DNA from: Cryptomeria japonica | Taxonomy: Eukaryota > Streptophyta > Pinopsida > Cupressales > Cupressaceae | Assembly: GCF_030272615.1 (NCBI RefSeq) | Contig: NC_081414.1 | Coordinates: 915,873,648-915,937,647, forward strand | DNA length: 64,000 nt | Direction of reading: 5' to 3' | Part shown: one piece after another, positions 36,606-47,046 of the stretch | Layout of the letters: every line of letters starts with the position of its first letter | Position numbering within the stretch: position 1 is the stretch's first letter | Translations under genes and position numbers: made by a program | Notes under the pieces: generated by a model | Seen by the model: only the letters and a program-made list of their open reading frames with translations | Databases searched by the model: none | Told to the model about the DNA's origin: nothing

Positions 36606-37027
36606 AGAAACCTAGAATGAAGATGAGCTTCGAACAAATTCCAGTTGTTTGAAAATTTTCCTTTACAAGGAGGTGGCAACTCTGTGAAGAAAGAACTTGA
36701 TATTTGAAGAGGATCTTCAAAAGTATCAATAAGAAAGAAAGCAACAAAAACTGCAATGTTCCAGGTATTCTTCAAAATTTATGTGAAAATGTTAAGTGTT
36801 CCCTTCAAGCTAGTTAAGCACTGAAATAGGGAAATAGATGGTCGTTTTTGGTGCTTCTCATATAATTAATTGTATTCATTATACAAAGGGAAGCATGTAC
36901 ATTGTATCAATCTATGATTGAGACCTAGTTAGATCATGTATTACATAATTTTAATGTCTTATGTTGTAAAAGAATTCTAGTAAGAGCATAAATGTCTAGG
37001 ATGTATTAGTAGTATAATCATCCTTGT

Positions 37028-38281
37028 ATGGGTCTTGATGTGACCATACCAGGTAATAAATCTCAGTCATGTAATAGAAGGAGTTTCAATACTGAAACAT
37101 ATAGAGCCCTTGATTTTGAAGGCATTCATGGTTACCAGAATGCTATCCCACCCGAGGTGAGAAGTAAGCTACCAATATTTAATGGTTTAAGTTTGGAATC
37201 AACATCCAAGCATCTTCAGTAGTTTAATGATTTCATTGATAATTATGAAGTTGATCTTGAAGATGTGGTTATGAGGTTGTTTTTATAGTCTTTGAGAAGT
37301 GATGCCAAAGAGTGGTTTTCAAATTGGCCATCAAGGTCAATCAATACTTGGAAAGAATTTAAAGATGTCTTCAATGATCAATTTGTTGAAAGAGTATGTG
37401 AGTTATCAGTCTTTACCAAGGTTATGAATATTTATATCAGGAATGGTGAGCTAGTTCTTGAATTCAACCTCAGATTCATGAAGGCATTGAAGAAGATCCC
37501 TGAGAGTTGTAGACCTCAAGATGCAATGGCTTTGGTGGTGTATTTGGGTGCATATGATACAAAAATGAGTTATAGGTTAAGAAATGAAGGCCCAAAAAAT
37601 CTACGTGAAGCTTTCCAAATTGCAATGAGCATTGAAATGGTTTCCAAGTATGGAATGATTAGAAAACTCAAACTTGATAAAAGGGCTTCATATGCAAGTG
37701 AAAAGTATAGTTCAAAGATTAATAATGGCATTCCTAATAATTACCAATCTATTTCCCCAAGTTGTATTTCATCCCAAAGTGTTGGTAATGGTTTTTCAAA
37801 TGTGATGTCGGGGCCAAATAATGTTGAAGTACACATGGATGAAGTGAATATATTTTAATCGGTAATTATATCCATTGTTTCCCTACCAGATACATATTAG
37901 AATCCTTCAAGTCAAGTTGAGTTTTAGACCATTGATCAGCAGTGTACAAATATTCTTGACTCGCATGCACATATCCAAGCATTGATTGACACTTGAGCAA
38001 GAAGGATTGCCAAAAGGGAACAAGTTACACCAGCAACAATTCAGTTGAAGCCTTATGGTGTGCCTTCACTTCATAATATGATGAATAATATTTGTTTCCA
38101 TAATGACTATCTTAGTTCATCTGAAATAGAGTCACTAATAACATCTGAATATGAAGGTGATGTTGATGATATTAGCGAGAGTTCTGAATTTTCCTATGAT
38201 GATTCTTCTTATGAAACTAATTGTGAGACATATTTTTCTGTCATTAAAGATGATGAAATGATTGAAGTAGATATAATTTAG
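37028..38281 (+). pseudogene. Ty3/gypsy gag remains
   Basis: The capsid-type retrotransposon gag pattern is clear. It starts with PEVRSKLPIFNGLSLES near 37155, then LRSDAKEWFSNWPSRSI and WKEFKDVFNDQF at 37292-37385, then FNLRFMKALKKIPESC. Stops occur at 37219-37222 and 37287-37290 and more follow after 37858. An acidic Ser/Asp/Glu-rich segment (38045-38281) ends it. No protease or polymerase follows before the element inserted at 38377, and nothing recognisable resumes after 44749. Confidence 0.8.
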
Positions 38282-38376
38282 GAAGGAATGGAACCTGATA
38301 CAACAGAGGAGGATTAGTTGATAGATTGTCCAAGTGAATCAAAATAATTTTCAGATTTTTACAAACCCCTTGTGGG

Positions 38377-39153
38377 TGTTAGGATTCCCACAGATACTGA
38401 GGAGGGGGGGGTGAATCAATATCTAACCAGTGAGTAGAATTTCTTAACTTAAAACATGTAGAACATATTATAATAGTGTATAAAAAACACATGAAAAACA
38501 CACCATAACACAATATTTTAACGAGGAAACCTGATGTGGGAAAAACCTCGGTGGGATTTGTGACCCACAATATTCACTTACTGGCCAATAAGAGAATATT
38601 ACTTACAAGAGGGGCTTGCACATGCAGGAAGGCCAAGTGCCTAGAGCTCACTGCTCAATGGGAAGTATCACTGACTTACAATGATGGATTATATAAATCC
38701 AGTATCTTGTACTGCTTCAGAATAGCATCTATAATGCCAGATCCAGTACCGGTTTCTGCTCTACTTCTTACATAAACCCTTAACCTATATTTTGCACAAT
38801 AGGTCTGCCTTATTACATTCTACCATAATAATCCTTACTTGTTTTTTTTTGGCTCCACTTAAATGTCCTACAATGATCTCTTATATATATGAGTCATTTT
38901 ACAATGTTGCCAAGTCGGCTTCTAAAGATTTTACAATAATAAACAAAATATATTATAACAAAAATCCTGTCGGCCTCTGTGTCGGTATGCTTCCTTTCTC
39001 TACCGGTGTTGGTGGTCTAAGTGCCGGTGTAGAGACTAATCTTGTTAGTGCTGGTGTACTGCCTTGTCGGTGCCATAGGATTGTAAGGTTGCCATCAAAT
39101 GACAAAACCTTCAATCACCTACAATGTCTCATTAGAGTGTGCATATGCCAACA
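38377..39153 (-). repeat. left (3') LTR of the 38377 element, 777 bp
   Basis: Direct repeat of 43935-44749. It lacks a roughly 40-bp stretch present in the right copy near 44036-44080 and differs at scattered bases, so the insertion is not very recent. Confidence 0.93.
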
Positions 39154-39173
39154 ATCTCCCCCTTTGGCATTGA
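39154..39173 (-). other. polypurine tract of the 38377 element
   Basis: Minus strand reads TCAATGCCAAAGGGGGAGAT right before the 3' LTR. A second copy of the motif lies near 39312-39330. Confidence 0.85.
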
Positions 39174-39489
39174 TGACAACACTCATGAGAAAATTGAAAA
39201 GTGTATCCAAAACTTGTAATCCAAAAATGTTTCCAAAAATATGTTACCAAAAATATAAGAACTCCCCCTGAGTAGATAAGTCTTCCGCCAATTATTTTCT
39301 CATATTACTATCTCCCCCTTTGGCATCAATGACAAAGCTTGTCAAGATGTCAGTAGAGTTGTAGTCTCAACCTTGTAACGGGGTGGTTACAATTTGAAAA
39401 AGATCTGCCAAAATCAAGTTTATACTTTCCATAAACTTCTTGTTGTCCTTTATTGTTGTCTCTATTTTTTGAACTATACCGGTGAGGTG

Positions 39490-42399
39490 CTACATATGCT
39501 CTGTCGGTGTTCTCTGTCCTTGTACTAGTGTCTTAGATATTTCCTTCCATAATGATGCTAGATAGTCCAGTCTTGGACTCAGACTTAGTCTCAAATTATT
39601 TACCTTATTTACTATTCTCTCCTTTTCTCTTTCAAGCTTAAGTAACTCTTCCTCAAAACTTGTTATCCTTTGTTCAAAAACTGATAATGTATCAAGTGAG
39701 TTAACAAAATTGTCAGCAAGTTTATTTATTTCATCCTGTACCTTGCTCATTTTCTTATCTATGTCTACTATCAAAAAGTTTGTCTTACAAATGTCTCTAT
39801 ACAGAGTTTTGAATTCCTTTAGTAAGTTACATAGTTCTGGTCCCTAGTACACTTCTTTATTTGATCTTCAAAGAATTTTTCTTTTTCAATTTCCAACTTA
39901 TCCTTCAATGCTTCTTCCTTTATTTTCTCAGCAGTCACTATATTTTTAGTGATGTATTTACCCAAAGTGTCAAGTTGGCTTAAAGAATCATTATTGTCTA
40001 TGTTATAGTTAGGAGCTATCATCTTCAAAATTGGGATTGTGTCATCTATAGCTTTATAAGCCTGTCAACTACAATCTGTTATCTTTTTAATGGTGTCCAA
40101 AAGTACTTCAGTTACATTTGTAGATTTGTAACCTGCTGAGGAGAAACCTATATTCTAAATTCCACCAATGTATCAGTTGCTGATGGCTCACTAGCCATAT
40201 CTGTCTTACCAGTTGTGTCCTGATATATCATAATATTGATTGTTTGAGTATCAACATCTACTATGTATAAAACTTCAGGATTAGGATTAGTATCCTCTAT
40301 GTCCATACTCTCATCTGTCGATTGATCTTTAGTTGTTGTTACCGGTGGGGTAGTCAGAGGTGGTGGGAGTAAGTTGTCTTTTACTTTGATGCTCGGAGGT
40401 CCCCAACCTTTCCTTTTCCTTTGTCCTTCTCCTTCTGGTGTACCTTTATTGGTTTGGGCTTACTGTACTCTTCCTGTTTTTCTTTTTCAACAAGGAATAT
40501 ATCCCATGCATTTTTTGTTTCCTTTGTTATCTCTTTTATTCTTCTAACCATTAATCCAATATGCCGGTGTGCAGTAGAGAATACTGACCGGTTGGCTTCT
40601 ACAATTAAGTCATCTATCTCCTTAAGTGAGTTTACTAGGTAAACAACAAGTACCTTTTCAATTTTGATTTCTTATCAAGCTCTACAACAGCTTGTCTTCT
40701 TGCTTCCAATCTTTTGAACAGTTCATCTAGTAGTTCATCTACCACTTCCATTAAGAACTTCTTATAGATGTCCAAGTGTAAAATGACACTGTTTTTAACT
40801 TGTTCTTTCTCATCTACTGACAATGTATCATATACCTTTCCTATGTTCTTGAGTTTCCCTTCTTCTGTGATTTCATTTAGCAATTTTTCAAGAGGGGCCA
40901 TGTTTTGTTTAGTCTTCTTCTTCTTTGGTGTCAACTTTTTCTTTGGTGTTGTCTTTCTAACCAGAGACCTCACTGCCTATTGTTTTTGTCTAGTTCTTCT
41001 AAGCGAAGGTGTAGATCCCTGTGAAGGATCCCTTTTCCTTACAACTCTTTTGAATGTTGCAGGCATGTCATTGTCCGAAGAAGTAGCTACTGGAAATAGG
41101 TGAGTTTCAGGCTATAGAGTTCATAACTCATCCTCAGTGATACCAGTTTGTTTCAGTACATCTTCTTTAATAGCCTTAGCCTGTCTAGAACCTTTTCTCA
41201 CAACTGCTTCAATCTTTTTCACTCTCTTCTTAGATTGAATTTGATTTTCTATGGTCTTGGCACTACCAAATACTTCTTCCTTAGGTTCATTTGGTGCTTC
41301 TAGAAGTGCTTTAGCATAAGTCTCAATGATATGATCATCGGTCTCATAGCCCATCTTTGTTACCCAAATTGTTCTTGGGTTGACTGCTTCCATCTAGATC
41401 TCATCCTTTTTTATCACAAACCATATTTCATCCTTGTATTTGTTTACAATCTTCTGTGACAATCTAATCCTTTTCTTCATCCTAGCCTTTAGTGCTTGAA
41501 AATAGTCATGAATATTCTTTTCTTTGTTTTCACCCATGTTGTTGAATAGGTCTGTTAACTGTTTTCCTACCGGTATATCAAATCCAAGGCTCTTATTGCC
41601 TATATCGGGAACCTGTTTGGTTATATGTAGCATCAAGGATACAAGTAGATTTCCAAATCTAAAAGTTCCTTTCTTATCTTTCTTGATTTTACCTAAGTTA
41701 TCAATCAACTCATCTTTTAACCATTCACATGCATCAATTTTCACATTGTCCTTAACCATGTCATAAGCACTCTTAATGCATAAACTAAAAACTGAGTTAA
41801 GTCTGTTTGCATGAGTTTCTTTGTACCCTAAAATCATGCTAACAAATCTCACATTTATATCAGTCACATCATTAACCCTCAGAGACCTTCTGTCGGATGT
41901 TGCACTAGTTAAGTTCATTACTAGGTCATTTGAGACCTTCTTAGTCTTGTCTAGTCTGTTACCGGTGGAAGGTAACCCTGTTACAGCTTTCACAACATCC
42001 TTTGTAATTTTGTGAATTGAATGAAGCCAAAAGAATGAACCATGTACCCTTCTTAAAACTATCCTAATCACTTCCTTGGGAAATTCAGGAATGTAGAGGA
42101 TTTCAATGAATCCTAAGGTTTCAACAATTTTATGTTCACATTTTACATTGTCGAAATTGTCACATATAATAGTTTTATACATGTTTTTAGTTTCTTCATC
42201 TCCTAATTCCTCTATGTTGCAATGGATGTATATTATGGGATCTTCTACAAAAACTACTGCTTTTGGAATTTGGGAAAAAGCACCTACATTGTCATCTTTC
42301 TTAGCTATTTCGGGAACTAGTTGAAATACAAGCCTAGGGCATTTTATAACCTCGACTACTAGGGTTTACTATGAATTCAAGTGCAGAGGAGGATGCCAT
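39490..42399 (-). pseudogene. ORF2 of the 38377 element, unknown family, decayed
   Basis: The likely start is ATG at 42399 (MASSSALEFIVNP). After one frame change, a single frame runs from about 42330 to 39819 with only a few stops (for example before 41393), then shifts to 39774-39490. It would be roughly 1000 residues. Part 1 (42330-41394) is globular, with FWLHSIHKITKDVVKAVTG, RSLRVNDVTDINVRFVSMIL and LGFDIPVGKQLTDLF. Part 2 is very basic (TPKKKLTPKKKKTKQN near 40930). Part 3 is helical and coiled-coil-like (39490-39774, FEQRITSFEEELLKLEREKE). I recognise no enzyme motif. The gross layout resembles the frames at 20.8-23.9 and 63.2-64.0 kb. Function unknown. Confidence 0.65.
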
Positions 42400-42703
42400 G
42401 ATGATAAATACCTTTTTATGCCTTTGGATGGATTGATTGCTGAAGGGTTTTGCCTCTTTGCTCGAAATGCCTTAGCTCTGCAAATTTCGCGCTTTTTGAA
42501 TGTTTGGAATCTCAGTGAAGTGAAATGGAGCCAAAATCACAAATTTATAATGTTTATTTGCCATCTACCACATTTAATGCATGTCGGTTAAGTAGTCACT
42601 TAACATTGTCTACCGGTATAAAAGTAATTTCCAACTTCTCACCATTAACCGAGGGAATTATAGCATATGTCTCATTTATTGCCAAACTGTCAAGAAAATT
42701 TCT

Positions 42704-43863
42704 TCAATTTGATGAAGAGCTTCCTACCAGTGGAGTATTGCTCTGTCCTACCGGTGAAGCACTACTCTGTCCTATCGGTGGAGTGTTGATTGGTTCTACC
42801 GATGGAGGAGTATTCCCAACAATATTTAGGTCTAACTTTCTAATCCATTCTTTTGAGAATTCTTCCTTAACCTCTTCAACTTTTTCTTTTCCTTTCAAAC
42901 TAGAACTTTGTTGTCTGTCAGTGATCCTTTACCTCTATAGAATTTTGCAATATGCCCAATCTTGTTACATGCAGAGCAAGTCACATTATTCTTTTGAATA
43001 GCTTTACCATAACCTATGTCAGTATGTGTTCTACATTGATTAGATAGGTGTCCAAATCTTCCACAAACATAACATCTCACATTCATTCTGCAATTTTCAG
43101 AGTTGTGACCAACTTTGTTGCATTTTAAACATTGACTGGTGGGTGTGTTGATATTCTAATAATTTCTAGATCTACATTGATTTTCTCTATGACCATACTT
43201 ATTACAGTTAAAGCATTTTCCATTGAATGTATAAGCATTAGGTTGCCTTACCGGTTTGATATGATCCTGAGTGTTTGCAATATCGGAGCTTTCTCCAACT
43301 TCAAAGCCAATTCCAAAAGTGTCACCTTTAGGTTTTTGATTATTCAGCAAGTTGCCAAGTTCCTATGAGCTTTTCTTGAATTTCTCTTTATGTTGATTTG
43401 TAGTATCTAGTTCTCTTTCTAAGATCTCTTTCTGTCTCATCAGTTCATTTGATTCATTCTGTGTATGCATCATATATGTCTTTAATAGGTCATTTTCATA
43501 GCCAAGTCTTGTGTTCTCATTTGCTGCATCACTTAGTCTTTTGGTCAATTTTTCTTCATTCTTCTTCTTATCTTCAATTTCCTTACAAAATCTCATAGTC
43601 ATATCCTGCACCTCATTCTTTGTTGTCATGTTCTCTTGTTTCAGCTTGCTTATCATATCATTAAGTGATTCCTTTTCATCATTCTCATTTTGCATCTTTT
43701 CACATAATTCTCTTCTCTTGTTTCTTACAATGGTAAAATTTTCTTGAAGTGTCTGAATGATATCCTGAGCTGCCTTTAGATCATCTTCAAGTTTGATGTT
43801 TTTCAATTTCTCTACATCATAGTCTGAGAGAGCTACTTCTAGTTGCTTCATCAGATTTTCCAT
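42704..43863 (-). pseudogene. ORF1 of the 38377 element: coiled coil plus four CCHC zinc knuckles
   Basis: Starts at ATG 43863 (MENLMKQLEVALSDYD), the first in-frame Met after the primer site. Residues 1 to about 165 are one long heptad-rich helix, Lys- and Glu-rich. One TAG (43363) interrupts it. Four knuckles follow in the same frame: CFNCNKYGHRENQC, CLKCNKVGHNSENC, CYVCGRFGHLSNQC and CSACNKIGHIAKFY. The last has lost its final Cys. A TAG lies between the first and second. After a frame change a Pro/Ser-rich tail (42898-42704) follows. Zinc knuckles suggest RNA or DNA binding, as in gag, but no capsid-type domain is visible and copia gags usually have a single knuckle. A host-derived protein is possible. 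Confidence 0.75.
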
Positions 43864-43919
43864 CTCTACCAGTGTCAAGATCTTCCTCAAGCTGTTAGGC
43901 TTCTGAAAATGGAGGACCA

Positions 43920-43934
43920 GGCTTTGATACCAAT
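43920..43934 (-). other. primer-binding site of the 38377 element
   Basis: Minus strand reads ATTGGTATCAAAGCC, starting right at the 5' LTR end. TGGTATCAAAGC has one mismatch to the tRNA-Met-type site. Confidence 0.88.
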
Positions 43935-44749
43935 TGTTAGGATTCCCACAGATACTGATAGGGGGGGGTGAATCAGTATCTAACCGGTGAGTAGACTTTA
44001 TTAACTTAAAACATGTAGAACATATTATAACAATGTACCTGTAAGCAAGAAATAATGCAATAAATAGAATTAGAAGCAACCACATGAAAAACACACCATA
44101 ACACAATATTTTAACGAGGAAATCCGGTGTGGGAAAAACCTCGATGGGATTTGTGACCCACGATATTCACTTACTGGCCAATAAGAGAATATTACTTACA
44201 AGAGGGGCCTGCACATGCAGGAAGGCCAAGTGCCTAGAGCTCACTGCTCAATGGGAAGTCTCACTGACTTACAATGATGGATTATATAAGTCCAGTATCT
44301 TGTACTGCTTAAGAATAGCATCTATATTGCCAAATCCAGTATCGGTTTCTGCTCTGCTTCTTACATAAACCCTTAACCTATATTTCGCACAATAGGTCTG
44401 CCTAATTACATTCTACCATAATAATCCTTACTTCTTCTTTTTTTTTGGGTCCACTTAAATGTCCTACAATGATCTCTTATATATATGAATCATTTTACAA
44501 TGTTGCCAAGTCGGCTTCTAAAGATTTTAGAATAATAAAAAAAAAATATTATAACAAAAATCTTGTCGGCCTCTGTGTCGGTATGCTTCCTTTCTCTGCT
44601 GGTGCTAGTGGTCTGAGTGCCAGTGCAGAGTCTGATCTTGCTAGTGCTGGTGTAATGCCTTGCCGGTGCCATAGGATTGTAAGGTTGCCATCAAATGACA
44701 AAACCTTTAATCACCTACAATGTCTCATTGGAGTGTGCATAAGCCAACA
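43935..44749 (-). repeat. right (5') LTR of the 38377 element, 815 bp
   Basis: TGTTAG...CCAACA on the plus strand. On the minus strand it ends with CTGATTCACCCCCCCCTATC, CAGTATCTGTGGGAATCC and TAACA. Confidence 0.93.
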
Positions 44750-44754
44750 GTGGG

Positions 44755-45627
44755 TATGTGCAGGATCATGGTGTGCCAAAAGAGTCCCTTAAGTGGCAAT
44801 GAAATTTTTAAAAATTAGAGTTATGCAACTTGACATGAAAAATTGAATAAGTTATGAACATTATTTTTAAAATATGTAAGAAGAGAATCTATAGAAAATT
44901 GAATGTAGTTTCTAAGCTACTAATTGTTTTTTGAAAAAAAAAAATCCTATTTGATGAAAATTTCAAATTTCAATGCAATGGTACTAAAATTTCAAGAAAA
45001 AGATAAGAAGTAGGTGTATGTCTGACCACCCTAATCACAATCAAATCATACGATTTTTTATAAGATTTATAATATAAGTATTAGACTAATGTCCAGATGT
45101 TACACATATTTTTTATAATTTTTTAGAAAGTAAATAATTATTTATGAATTTTTTACTACATCTTTTCAGAAATTCAGAAACTCCTACGTATGACCACCTT
45201 AACTTGGTCAAAACCTTATGAAATTCAATTTTTTTTAATTTTTCCCTATAGTAGATGAAGCATAGGATGTGACGCATGTTTCGGATTCAAAAAATGTTAT
45301 ATTGTTTGAAAGTTGTGAGTGTTTTCAATCAGTCTATCAATCAGGACTTTTGTTAGAATTCAATTAGAAAATAAATAATAATTATTTATTAAACTCAAAA
45401 TAAGACAAGCCTTATATTGTTGGAAACTTGAGAACGTCCTTAAAAAACCCTTTTCGTTTTATCAATTTTGGCTTTAAAAAAAAGTCGTTAGCCACCAGTG
45501 CAAAGTCTAGAAAATCAAGGAGTACTGAAAAACACGTTTTTTCAGTTGACTTTCTAGGCTTGTCACTTCCAAGCCAAATCCCAAAGAAAACCCGAACAAA
45601 AAAAATGGAGGGAAAAAATTATGTTTT
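44755..45627. other. AT-rich, unassigned
   Basis: Continuation of the sequence into which the 38377 element inserted. No reading frame is recognisable and the sequence is rich in A and T runs. The 78-codon frame at 45428-45664 is Lys- and Ser-rich and unconvincing. Confidence 0.55.
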
Positions 45628-45869
45628 AAAATCGGATATCCGTTTTGAGAAAATAAAAAAATAATTTTTAGTAAATTGAGCATAATTTTTACGTTTTATA
45701 TCAAAATTTTGATTTTTTATAGGCGTTGGAAAAGTAATTCAGAGCTCTATGATATGGAATAGGTATATTTTAAATTATTTATTTTTAAAAATAATTATAT
45801 TTTATTTAAATTCATCCTTCATTTTTAAAACATAAAAAGCTCATGACTTTTTCATATGATTTCCCTATT
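45628..45869 (+). repeat. outer inverted repeat, left arm
   Basis: Starts AAATCGGATATCCG, contains TTGATTTTTTATAGGCGTTG and GTAATTCAGAG, and ends ATTTCCCTATT. The reverse complement of 51482-51733 carries the same words in the same order (AAATCGGATATTC, TTGATTTTTTACAGGCGTTG, GTAATTCAGAG, TTTTTCCCTAT). The arms are clearly related but diverged. Confidence 0.8.
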
Positions 45870-45969
45870 GCATGAATTTTTTGTAACAATCATCTCAAAA
45901 GAAACTAAATAAGTAATTAATAATAGAAAATTTAGAAATTTTATTGAATTTGATAAATTTTGATAAACC

Positions 45970-46240
45970 ATTTTATCTATGTTTGTTCCTTTCTCCACCT
46001 CTCTCTCCTAAACCTATCACTCCTCCCATTTGTTTCTTCCTCCCTCTCTTTCGTTCATATTTATACATCTCTCTCTAGACCTATATCTCTAATTGTCATT
46101 AAATACCTCATTCATTCTCTCAAGCTCTACAAGGTGCTTATATTTCTAACTCTTCATAATTTCCTCCTCTATGTCACTCTCTCTTCCCTAAGATATAGAC
46201 TAGTCTCTCTGAATTTCCTTCTCATCTCTAGCAACAAAAT
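45970..46240. repeat. pyrimidine-rich segment, left side of the island
   Basis: CT-rich sequence (CTCTCTCC, CTTCCTCCC) that begins soon after the left inverted-repeat arm. Confidence 0.75.
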
Positions 46241-46795
46241 TCAGAGGGGACGAGGAGAGCCATAGGGAAGTATCAAAAAAAGGAGAGGGGGGGAGAGGTG
46301 AGAAGGAGAGAGTAACTGGGGGGAAAAGAGAGTGTGAGAGTGAGAGCTAGAGGTAATTAGGTGGTAGGAAAAGAGAGAGAGGGAGGGGGTGATTGGGGTG
46401 ATGAGAGAATGAGAGGGAGAGTTTGAGATTATTTGGGGGTACGAGGAGAGGGGGAGAGGGGAAAGTATCAACAAAGAGAAAAGAGAGATGGGGATAGAGG
46501 TGGAGAGAGACATAGAGAGTAATTAGGGGGTGGGGAGAGGGGGAGAGGGAAGTATCTATAAACCCATAGGAGGATAGAGGTGATTGAGGGTAATTAAGGG
46601 AAAGAAATAATGTGAGAGAGAGTTGGGTGTAATTAGAATATAAGAAGAGAGGGAGAAGAATAAGTATCAACAAAAGGAGAGAGGGAGAGATGTGGAGAGA
46701 GGTGAAGAGAGTGATAGAGAGGATAATTGGGGGGAGTGGAGGGGAAGAGGGAAGTATTAACAAATAGATGGACTAGAGAGAGGGTAATCAGGGGG
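46241..46795. repeat. purine-rich minisatellite-like segment
   Basis: GA-rich units separated by a recurring GGAAGTATCAACAAA-like word (near 46267, 46466, 46550, 46662 and 46751), with GTAATTGGGGG-like words between. Confidence 0.8.
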
Positions 46796-47046
46796 CTCTC
46801 TCCCTATCTCTCCCCCCTCTTCGTTTGTTGATACTCCCTCCCTCTCTCCCGCCCTCCCCTTCCCCTAATTAACTTCTCTCTAGACCTCTCTCTTTGAACC
46901 TCTCTCCTCATCTCTCCCTCTCTTCCTTTTTTGATACTTTCCCATCCCCCCTCTCCTTCCAACCCCTAATTACCCCCAACTCTCTCTAATTCTCTCTTCC
47001 CCAAATACCATCTCTCTATCATACCTATCCTCACCTCTAACTTTAC
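46796..47046. repeat. pyrimidine-rich segment, inverted counterpart of 46241-46795
   Basis: Carries GTTGATACTCCC and TTGATACTTTCCC, the complements of the purine-side words, plus CCCCTAATTA words. The strand switch falls at about 46796. Confidence 0.8.

Larger units (their letters stand above)
38377..44749 (-). mobile_element. complete non-autonomous LTR retrotransposon without pol (copia-like ends)
   Basis: LTRs at 38377-39153 and 43935-44749 begin TGTTAG and end CCAACA on the plus strand. The flanks are GTGGG (38372-38376) and GTGGG (44750-44754), a perfect 5-bp target duplication. Orientation is minus: the primer site abuts the right LTR (43920-43934) and the polypurine tract abuts the left LTR (39154-39173). 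The 4.8-kb interior encodes two long decayed frames, a coiled-coil plus zinc-knuckle protein and an unknown protein. No protease, integrase or reverse transcriptase motif is seen. LTR ends and tract match those of the copia element at 25707, so copia enzymes probably moved it. It sits in old gypsy-like sequence. Confidence 0.92.

Noticed and set aside
46241-46763. Minus-strand frames of 90 and 138 codons
   Set aside because: Low-complexity Ser/Leu/Pro translations of GA-rich repeat DNA.
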